DNA of 64,000 nt. Origin: JAWKWH01 sp963669455. GTDB lineage: Bacteria > Pseudomonadota > Alphaproteobacteria > Rhizobiales > Rhizobiaceae. Positions 57,706-64,000 of this stretch are shown piece by piece. How positions within the stretch are numbered: the stretch's first letter is position 1; each line of letters opens with the position of its first letter. The translations under genes were made by a program, and so were the position numbers. The stretch covers positions 558,001 through 622,000 of the forward strand of contig OY770026.1 of the NCBI GenBank assembly GCA_963669455.1, read 5' to 3'. The notes under the pieces were generated by a model that worked only from the letters and a program-made list of their open reading frames with translations, did no database searches and was not told the DNA's origin.

Positions 57706-57706
57706 T
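57670..57706 (+). terminator. Rho-independent terminator (plus strand)
   Basis: CCGGCGCCT pairs with AGGTGCCGG (9 bp with one G-T pair) around a 13-nt loop, followed by six T residues. The nearest upstream plus-strand gene ends 370 bp before it. The hairpin also immediately follows the stop of the leftward DUF1223 gene and could stabilise that message. Confidence 0.75.
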
Positions 57707-58440
57707 CATCCGTGTTCGAGCATAGCAGCACCCAATATCGCACCGGGCGAGCCGTCCTTGGAAACAACCTGTAGCAGGACGGCGCATCCACCATCGCCAC
57801 GCTTGGCGATCTCGCTCATCGGCAACTCGAAACTTGTGGCTTGGCCATGCCACATGCCGGCGGTCTGTATGCCGGTAACGATATTGGCGTAGGTAATGGT
57901 CTTGCCGTGATTTTCGCCGCGCCTGATCTCAACATCGCGTGCCCTGTCGAAAAACACCAGCACCAGATGGGCATCTCCAAGCACTTCCGCGTTGCCTTCA
58001 CCGGCTTGGATCACGAACCTTTCATCCACCTTGCTGACGGAAAGGTCGACCGGCAGTCCTATCCGGCTGATTTCACGGTCGATCTTTCCACGGGCTGCGC
58101 CATTTAGGTGCAGCTTGCCATTGACAACCGCCTGTGGCGTGTAGACCGAGCGCTCCTTGAACGTGCGCGCATAGCCATATTGCCGCGCGGTATATTCAGC
58201 ACTTCCAAGCGTATCCTTCCAGCCGAGATAGTCCCAATAATCAACATGATAGCCCAGTGCGATGACCTCACCCTCATCGGCCAGTTCCGTCAGCACCCGG
58301 TCGGCGGGCGGGCATGAGCTACAGCCCTGACTGGTGAACAGTTCCACTACGCCTGATACCTGCCGCATCTCACCTGCATTGACGGAACCAACGGCAAACG
58401 CCGTCAGTACCGCTGCAGACATTATCAATTGCCTGATCAT
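57706..58440 (-). CDS. DUF1223 exported thioredoxin-fold protein
   Basis: A 244-residue protein with signal peptide (1-22) and the DUF1223 hallmark VVELFTSQGCSSCPPADRVL (C40, C43), followed by VIALGYHVDYWDYLGWKD and YTPQAVVNGK. The fold is thioredoxin-like, with a CxxC pair suggesting periplasmic redox activity, though none is proven. In rhizobia this gene is often close to acnA, as here (5 kb). Confidence 0.9.
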   Translation of the reverse strand: MIRQLIMSAAVLTAFAVGSVNAGEMRQVSGVVELFTSQGCSSCPPADRVLTELADEGEVIALGYHVDYWDYLGWKDTLGSAEYTARQYGYARTFKERSVYTPQAVVNGKLHLNGAARGKIDREISRIGLPVDLSVSKVDERFVIQAGEGNAEVLGDAHLVLVFFDRARDVEIRRGENHGKTITYANIVTGIQTAGMWHGQATSFELPMSEIAKRGDGGCAVLLQVVSKDGSPGAILGAAMLEHG

Positions 58441-58644
58441 CTCCGATCTCCAACCCCATTTTCTTTATCAACAGGACCAAAGCCCCGGCGTACTATGTTA
58501 GATACGCCTCAGCCCCTTCAACAACCAGTCAACTAGGTGTGAAACGGTATTTTGTGATCGCGGTTGATCAGGCCCGCCTGCAGAAATCAGCGATATTTCT
58601 ATCGTGGCGTTGTTGATTAACCCCGATGAGTAGCCGGAGCGGTG

Positions 58645-59757
58645 CTAACGCCTTGGCACCGTAAAGCGCTGTGCTAGCTGCGCGCGGGCGCCGTCTTCCA
58701 CGATTGCCAGCAGATAGTGACCGGTGTTTTCCTGCAACAACACCAGACCTTCCGGTTTGCCACCAGCTGTTTCAATCTCGCCCAGGGATACGGCTTTACC
58801 GCCCGGGGCGTCTCTGCCCGGCACCATATCGACACCGTTCCAGTGAAACAGCTTATAGGGTCCAGGCGCATCGCCGACAGGGCCGGCGACGATCAGGAAG
58901 CCGGTTGATACGGCCGTCATTGAGCGTATTCCCAGGCCCTCAAGCCTGACGAAGAGAAGATCGTCCTTACCCAATTGCGCAGGCCCGTCTTCTAGCTTGT
59001 CGAAACTTGCTTTCAGCACGACTGCGAAACCGCCACGGAGCACCGGGCCGCGAAAACCGATATGCAGTTCGCCGCTACGAACGGCGAGTGCCTCGATATC
59101 GATGCCGTTTTCCTTGGATGGCAAATTGTCGAACGGTTTTAATGTCGAAAGCTCTGCGAAGACGGGCGCAAGGCTGATATCCTTGTTGTCCGAAAGACTG
59201 CCGTCAGGGCTTATTGTCAGGCGTACCAGCCGGTTGCGTTCAAGGCCCGGTTTCCAATTGCGCTTGTCATCTTCGCTGCCTGCAAACTTGCCGGATGTGG
59301 TGCGTTTGCGATTGCGCTTATATTTTTTTCTGTCGTCAACGCCACGGCGCGCAATGGAATGTGACCCGGCGATGTAGACGGTTGCGCCATCGACAGCGAC
59401 CGCCTCAATGTCCATTTCCTGGCGTTCGCTGTTGGTGCAGGTTTCTACCGACCCGGCGGCGCAAAGCGGGATCGATGTGGATAGAATAAAGGAATTCTCG
59501 CCTGCCGGAGACAAGAGCTGAAGCATGTTTGCCGCTCTACCGTCCTCGCCAATCGGTTCATCCACACCGATGGCCAGAAAATCATGGACCCGGTCAATCG
59601 CGCTCATCTGCTTTGGTTGCTGAACACCGGAAAACGAAATTTCTCCATCGGCATGGAGCATCGCCTCTTCCTGCGCGTTCACATTTGCCGGCACGGTGGC
59701 AAGCGCGATTGCAAAGACAATATGTCTTGGAACAAGACCGTTCAACGGAACCTCCAT
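58645..59757 (-). CDS. DUF3616 exported protein
   Basis: A 370-residue protein with a signal peptide (about 1-28, ending NVNAQ). Segments DIEAVAVDGATVYIAGSHS, NGIDIEALAVRSGELHIGFRGPVLRGG and GGKPEGLVLLQE show the repeated strand pattern of DUF3616, probably a beta-propeller related to phytase-like proteins. No catalytic residues can be assigned. It is divergent from the MBL hydrolase gene. Confidence 0.82.
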   Translation of the reverse strand: MEVPLNGLVPRHIVFAIALATVPANVNAQEEAMLHADGEISFSGVQQPKQMSAIDRVHDFLAIGVDEPIGEDGRAANMLQLLSPAGENSFILSTSIPLCAAGSVETCTNSERQEMDIEAVAVDGATVYIAGSHSIARRGVDDRKKYKRNRKRTTSGKFAGSEDDKRNWKPGLERNRLVRLTISPDGSLSDNKDISLAPVFAELSTLKPFDNLPSKENGIDIEALAVRSGELHIGFRGPVLRGGFAVVLKASFDKLEDGPAQLGKDDLLFVRLEGLGIRSMTAVSTGFLIVAGPVGDAPGPYKLFHWNGVDMVPGRDAPGGKAVSLGEIETAGGKPEGLVLLQENTGHYLLAIVEDGARAQLAQRFTVPRR

Positions 59758-59928
59758 TTGAAGCCTGTTTGCAGTATTTCAGGGTAGCACGAATCGCCCG
59801 GTTTGTCGTTTTACACCCGCATGACAGCCCAATCACATTTTGCCTGCACGGCACCGGCCATGTTGGTTGGCTGGACATTTTGACATAGTATCAGCGCCAA
59901 CGGGGTTTTGCGGTTCAAGGAGGAGCCC

Positions 59929-60747
59929 GTGCGCTTTTCGGTTTTGTGGATGATTGTCACCATGCTGTTGGCGGCGGCCTTGCCGGCGCGCGCGCAGGTA
60001 GATGAAATCCCTTCCACCTGCATCGCCATGGCCAAAACAGTGCCCAATGTCATCTATGCCAGTCTGACCGGCGGCGGCTTGAATGCTGCAAACACGGCGG
60101 CTGAAGTGACCATCACCTTTGCTGGCCATTCAACCTATGTGATCGAGACGCCGGAAGGGGTTGCCGTCGCCACCGATTTCAGCGGCTGGGCCGGAGCGGG
60201 TGTCAGGCCGCGGGTCGTGACCATGAACAAGGCGCATGCAACGCATTTTACCGACTTTCCCGATCCCGCCATCGAACATGTTCTGACCGGGTGGAACCCG
60301 GATGGCGGCCCCATCAGGCACCGGCTGAGGGTAGAGGATATCTATATTCGCAATGTCCCGACCGATATCCGCACCTGGGAAGGCGGTATGGAAGCCGACG
60401 GGAACTCAATTTTCATATTCGAGGTTGCCGGCCTGTGTATCGGCCATCTCGGCCATCTGCATCACAGGCTGACAGACGAGCACTTTGCGGCGATCGGCAG
60501 GCTTGATATCGTGATGGTGCCTGTCGATGGCGGACTGACGCTCAGCCATGAGGCCATGACCGAGATAACCCGGCGATTGAGGTCGTCGATCGTCCTTCCA
60601 ATGCATCGGCGCGGCATGACAATCGGCAGTTTCATCGCGATGATGGGTGACGGTTTTGCCACCGATTTTCGAAGCAGCCGCTCGCTCACCGTCTCATTGG
60701 CGACACTGCCCCGCCGGCCGACTATAGTGATACTTGAGGGGCTGTGA
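59929..60747 (+). CDS. exported MBL-fold hydrolase
   Basis: A 272-residue protein with signal peptide (RFSVLWMIVTMLLAAALPAR). It has a UlaG-like MBL core: ITFAGHSTYVIETPEGVAVATDF, metal-binding HATHFTDFPD, and LCIGHLGHLHHRL, but the classic HxHxDH is altered to NKAHATHF, so activity may differ. The GTG at 59929 is chosen because AAGGAGGAG ends a few bases upstream. Convergent with the LysR gene. Confidence 0.83.
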   Translation: MRFSVLWMIVTMLLAAALPARAQVDEIPSTCIAMAKTVPNVIYASLTGGGLNAANTAAEVTITFAGHSTYVIETPEGVAVATDFSGWAGAGVRPRVVTMNKAHATHFTDFPDPAIEHVLTGWNPDGGPIRHRLRVEDIYIRNVPTDIRTWEGGMEADGNSIFIFEVAGLCIGHLGHLHHRLTDEHFAAIGRLDIVMVPVDGGLTLSHEAMTEITRRLRSSIVLPMHRRGMTIGSFIAMMGDGFATDFRSSRSLTVSLATLPRRPTIVILEGL

Positions 60748-60753
60748 CGGCTG

Positions 60754-61659
60754 TCAGGTGATCGGCCTTTTGGCTTCACCGGCAAACAGCGCCCGCTGCT
60801 GGCGCAACAGCGCAGCCAGCCTGTCGATTATTGTACGAACTGGCTGAGTATGACGGTCTTCGTCGTGTGATACCAGCCATTGATCGTGGGCAAGCTCCCT
60901 GATCAGATCCGACTTTCTGGCAAGGGCCGGATGCCGGTCGCCAACAAAGCATGGCAAGACGCAATAGCCGGCGCCAGCGACTGCGGCTTCCAGCAATGTG
61001 TGGGTGGTTGGCAGGCGGACAGGTGTCCGCCCGCCAAGCCGGTTCTGCAGCCACAATGATGATGGCGTGGATGTTTGCGACCCCGCCAGTTCCAGCCAGG
61101 TGGCGTGTTCCAGATCGGTAGAACTGGCAGGGATGCCGGAAGCGACGGGCAAACCAGCTTTGCCATAGACGGCAAACTGGACCGGCATCAATTTCTGGCA
61201 GGCGAGGCCGCGGGCCTCCGGGCGCCGGTTTCGGATACCGATCTGTGCTTCGCGGCGGACAAGATCGACCGGGGCGACATTGCTCAAGATCTCGATGGAT
61301 GGCCCTGGGTCGCGCTGCAATTGTCGAAAATTGGCGGCCAGGAAAACCGCGGTCCAGGGACCGGCAGCAATTTTGACAGTCGGCGCGGCGTCGGTTTGCA
61401 TGCGCCACCGATCAATAGCTGCGGCAGCAATCTCAACATTGTCCGTTAGGGCCAAAAGTTCGTCACCTGCTTCGGTCAATATGTATCCGTCGCGCTGCCG
61501 GATAAACAGTTGGCGTCCGATAGTACTCTCAAGGCGCGCCATGCGGCGACCAAGTGTCGGGGGGCTGGCACCTGCAGGTTTGGATGCGGCGGCAAGTCCG
61601 CCGGATCGCGCAATGAGTGCGAAAAACCGCAAATCATCCCAATTCATCGTTTCATTCAT
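60754..61659 (-). CDS. LysR-family transcriptional regulator
   Basis: A 301-residue regulator with an N-terminal winged HTH (NWDDLRFFALIARSGGLAAASKPAGASPPTLGRRMARLE) and a substrate-binding domain. Starts at 61659 (MNETMNWDD) or 61647 (MNWDD) both fit. It is divergent from the aldo/keto reductase gene with about 100 AT-rich bp between, so it probably regulates that gene and itself. Confidence 0.9.
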   Translation of the reverse strand: MNETMNWDDLRFFALIARSGGLAAASKPAGASPPTLGRRMARLESTIGRQLFIRQRDGYILTEAGDELLALTDNVEIAAAAIDRWRMQTDAAPTVKIAAGPWTAVFLAANFRQLQRDPGPSIEILSNVAPVDLVRREAQIGIRNRRPEARGLACQKLMPVQFAVYGKAGLPVASGIPASSTDLEHATWLELAGSQTSTPSSLWLQNRLGGRTPVRLPTTHTLLEAAVAGAGYCVLPCFVGDRHPALARKSDLIRELAHDQWLVSHDEDRHTQPVRTIIDRLAALLRQQRALFAGEAKRPIT

Positions 61660-61757
61660 GAAACGGCCATACCAGAATTTTCGCTTATAATCAGAATAAA
61701 CTGCTGCAAAAATAAGGTTTGGTTGAAAATTTTCATTCAATAATGAAAGGCATACTC

Positions 61758-62741
61758 ATGAACAGGCAAGCGCTAGTGACCGGACCGATGGGAATGGGAA
61801 CCTGGGCCATTGGCGGTCCGTTTTTTGGTGGCGAAGGCTGGCAACCGCCAGTTGGTGCACCGATTGGTTATGGGGATGTGGATGACAATGAGTCGATCCG
61901 CGCGATCCACTGCGCGCTTGAATGCGGTGTCCGATTCTTCGATACCGCCGATGCCTACGGAACCGGCCATGCGGAGCATGTTCTAGGCAAGGCATTGAAG
62001 GGCGCAGACAATGTCGTGATTGCGTCGAAGTTCGGCAATGTGATCAATGCTGACCGACGCGAGTTGACCGGTACCGACCATTCTCCCGGCTATATCAGGC
62101 AGGCCCTGGAAGAGTCGCTTAGTCGGCTGGGTCTGGGCCGCATCGATCTCTATCAACTCCATTTGGGCGATCTGCCTGTTGATGAGGCGGCGGCGGTTGC
62201 CGAAACCCTGGAAGGGTTGGTCGACAAAGGCCTGATCGGAACCTACGGTTGGAGCACTGACGATCCGGCTCGGGCAGCCTCCTTTGCCGGATATCCCAAT
62301 GCATCGGCAATCCAGTTCAAGATGAATGTCTTTGAAGATGCATCTGATATGGTCGAGACCTGTCGAAAGTACGGCTTTGCCATGATCGTCCGCTCGCCGC
62401 TGGCGATGGGGTTTCTGTCCGGCAAGTTTGATCGCAAAAGCCGGCTTGCAGACAATGATATCCGCAGCAATCCACACGATTGGCTGCCCTATTTCGACAA
62501 GGGTGGTGCTGCGAAAGCGGCGTGGGCAAAAAATCTTGATGCCGTGAACGCCATCCTGACCAGCAATGGACGTACCCCGGCACAAGGCGCGCTTGCCTGG
62601 ATATGGGCACGCGATCGGCAGCTTGTACCAATACCCGGCATGCGTACGGTCAAACAGGTTGAGGAAAACGCCGGCGCGCTTGAAAAGGGTGCATTAAGTC
62701 CGGGACAGATGGAAGAGCTGACTGGAATGCTGGACATTTGA
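61758..62741 (+). CDS. aldo/keto reductase
   Basis: A 327-residue NADPH-dependent oxidoreductase. The catalytic tetrad is visible: D in FFDTADAYGTGHAEHVLG, the tyrosine there, K in VVIASKFGN and H in DLYQLHLGD. The C-terminal cofactor motif is VPIPGMRTVKQVEENAGAL. ATG 61758 has GAAAGG 7 bp upstream. The divergent LysR-type gene is the likely regulator. Its 3' end overlaps the opposite-strand membrane protein by 48 bp. Confidence 0.92.
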   Translation: MNRQALVTGPMGMGTWAIGGPFFGGEGWQPPVGAPIGYGDVDDNESIRAIHCALECGVRFFDTADAYGTGHAEHVLGKALKGADNVVIASKFGNVINADRRELTGTDHSPGYIRQALEESLSRLGLGRIDLYQLHLGDLPVDEAAAVAETLEGLVDKGLIGTYGWSTDDPARAASFAGYPNASAIQFKMNVFEDASDMVETCRKYGFAMIVRSPLAMGFLSGKFDRKSRLADNDIRSNPHDWLPYFDKGGAAKAAWAKNLDAVNAILTSNGRTPAQGALAWIWARDRQLVPIPGMRTVKQVEENAGALEKGALSPGQMEELTGMLDI

Positions 62742-63206
62742 CCCGATTGAGTTGTGCACCATCCAGCTAATCAGAATCAACCAGCTTACGGTCAGCAGGA
62801 TGGGAAAGAACCGGACAGGTATCAGACCGTTTTTGTGGTTCGTATCCGTGCAATCGGCACCGACTACCGGCACGTCCATATATGGGCGGAGTTTGGCGAA
62901 GAGATTTGTTCGGCGGTCTTTCAGTTTTTCAATTTGATTTATTCCGGATTTCGTCGAAATGATCGACAAAAAGGAGACTATCGCCCCCAGAATTGCAGAC
63001 CCCATCAATACAAAAAATACTTTGTTTGATATCTCCCCGCCGATTTCAACAACGATACCAAACACCGCAAACAGAATTGCATTGAATATAAGAAGCGCGT
63101 TCAAACGCTTGTCGTTCAGGTCATACTCGTAGTCGATCGATTCCTGTAACCAGTCTCTTTCCAGAACCAGTTTTTCAAAGTTTGATGGGGATGTTGTTCG
63201 TTTCAT
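62694..63206 (-). CDS. hypothetical membrane protein
   Basis: A 170-residue protein with three hydrophobic helices (LNALLIFNAILFAVFGIVVE, VFFVLMGSAILGAIVSFLSI and the one near FFPILLTVSWLILISW) and a short charged segment between. The base composition is more AT-rich than its neighbours, which may mark later acquisition. It overlaps the convergent aldo/keto reductase gene by 48 bp. No family recognised. Confidence 0.6.
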   Translation of the reverse strand: MKRTTSPSNFEKLVLERDWLQESIDYEYDLNDKRLNALLIFNAILFAVFGIVVEIGGEISNKVFFVLMGSAILGAIVSFLSIISTKSGINQIEKLKDRRTNLFAKLRPYMDVPVVGADCTDTNHKNGLIPVRFFPILLTVSWLILISWMVHNSIGSNVQHSSQLFHLSRT

Positions 63207-63287
63207 AGCAATATGCAGGCGTTTTTGCGGCGGATAACTTTGTCATCCCCGATCGGGGTGGGTGAACAGAGTTTCAAACCAGTCATA

Positions 63288-64000
63288 TCAAGCGACATCA
63301 AGCACGATCTTGCCGATGTGATCGCCCTCCTCCATGCGTTCATGGGCCCGCCAGGCTTCCTTCAGCGGAAAGATCATGTCCATCACCGGTGCAATCCGGC
63401 GCTCGGCCAGGAGCGGCCAAACATGTTCCTCCAGTTCGGCAGCGATCTTCGCCTTGAACTCAACTGATCGCGGGCGCAGTGTCGAGCCGGTGTGGGTGAG
63501 CCGCTTGATCATCAGCTTGGTAAAATCAACCTCGGCTTTCGGGCCACCCAGAAATGCGATCTGAACAATGCGTCCATCTGTGGCGGCAACTTCATAGTTG
63601 CGGGCGATGTAATCGCCGCCGACCATGTCGAGGATGACATCGGCGCCGCGCTTGTCTGTGATTTTCCGGACGGCGGCGACGAAATCCTCCTCGCGGTAAT
63701 TGATGCTCCGATCCGCACCGAGCCGGTCGCAGGCGGCGCATTTTTCCGCCGATCCTGCGGTGGCAATGACGGTGGCACCAAAGGAATTCGCCAGTTGAAT
63801 AGCTGTCGTGCCGATCCCGGACGATCCGCCATGGATCAACAGAACCTCACCTTGCTGCAGTCCGCCGCGCTGAAACACATTATGCCAGACGGTGAAAAAT
63901 GTTTCCGGCACAGCGGCAGCTTCGGTGAATGTGAAACCATGCGGGATGGGAAGCGCATTGGATGCATGAACCGTAACGAATTCGGCATAACCCCCGCCAG
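63288..64000 (-). CDS. NAD(P)H:quinone oxidoreductase, zinc-less MDR family (5' end outside window)
   Basis: The gene runs off the right edge; 237 codons are visible. It contains GGYAEFVTVHASNALPIP, the AAAVPETFFTVWHNVF helix, the cofactor motif LLIHGGSSGIGTTAIQLA and DMVGGDYIARNYE. This is the PIG3-like quinone oxidoreductase (qor) branch of the medium-chain dehydrogenases. The C-terminus EGDHIGKIVLDV is normal. The apparent start at 63911 is internal. Confidence 0.9.
   Translation of the reverse strand, partial: GGGYAEFVTVHASNALPIPHGFTFTEAAAVPETFFTVWHNVFQRGGLQQGEVLLIHGGSSGIGTTAIQLANSFGATVIATAGSAEKCAACDRLGADRSINYREEDFVAAVRKITDKRGADVILDMVGGDYIARNYEVAATDGRIVQIAFLGGPKAEVDFTKLMIKRLTHTGSTLRPRSVEFKAKIAAELEEHVWPLLAERRIAPVMDMIFPLKEAWRAHERMEEGDHIGKIVLDVA

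Overview
The window looks like a chromosomal segment from an alphaproteobacterium of the order Hyphomicrobiales (Rhizobiales). This is inferred from gene families and gene order: an imuA-imuB-dnaE2 cassette with an alphaproteobacterial LexA box, a dapF-mtaB-ftsY-septation protein A-ccm block, an rpmE/ABC-exporter divergent pair, and the DUF3305/DUF3306/TorD-type formate dehydrogenase locus. No rRNA, tRNA, CRISPR array, phage or complete insertion sequence was recognised. Most genes are housekeeping and tightly packed, with many 4-bp stop/start overlaps.

Layout. 1-3.5 kb: leucine biosynthesis (leuD, a DUF2798 protein, a RidA protein, leuB, all leftward) and a zinc metallopeptidase. 3.6-9.5 kb: SOS translesion cassette imuA-imuB-dnaE2. 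9.5-12 kb: acyl-CoA ligase and TauE/SafE permease. 12.1-17.4 kb: ThiE-like protein, Sel1-repeat protein, EF-P, inositol monophosphatase, and a TolQ/MotA-like plus OmpA-like pair. 18-19.7 kb: FAD-binding dehydrogenase. 19.7-33.8 kb: a membrane-anchored, periplasm-facing formate dehydrogenase locus. It holds the Tat-exported catalytic subunit, iron-sulfur subunit, cytochrome b subunit, TorD-type chaperone, small Tat protein, DUF3305/3306, a large polyferredoxin, Mrp ATPase, a lipoate-ligase-like protein and DUF6505. It also holds two unusual haem proteins: a WD40-cytochrome c fusion, and a cytochrome c carrying what looks like a shortened tungstate-binding domain. A 41-residue membrane peptide closes the locus.

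34-45.8 kb: zapE, protease-inhibitor lipoprotein, Tat MBL hydrolase, dapF, mtaB, ftsY, septation protein A, then the leftward cytochrome c maturation genes ccmA-ccmB-ccmC-ccmD-ccmG and a DUF2332 gene. 45.8-49.8 kb: AraC-type regulator, alpha/beta hydrolase, LuxR-type regulator and outer-membrane barrel, lying between ccmA and acnA. 50-58.5 kb: acnA, GFA protein, YebC regulator, peptidase, rpmE, ABC exporter, DUF1223. 58.6-64 kb: DUF3616 protein, MBL hydrolase, LysR, aldo/keto reductase, a membrane protein and the 5'-truncated end of a quinone oxidoreductase gene.

The cytochrome c maturation genes and the formate dehydrogenase locus fit together: both haem-c proteins at the formate locus would need this machinery, and formate electrons would pass from the molybdenum or tungsten subunit through Fe-S clusters and haem b towards quinone or periplasmic cytochrome c. 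The most striking raw-sequence features are 83 perfect tandem copies of the hexamer CCAGAG inside ftsY; two 309/310-bp TA-flanked inverted-repeat elements 32 kb apart in opposite orientation; and a second, about 105-bp palindromic repeat family with two copies. Coordinates and starts were worked out by eye; no database search was possible.
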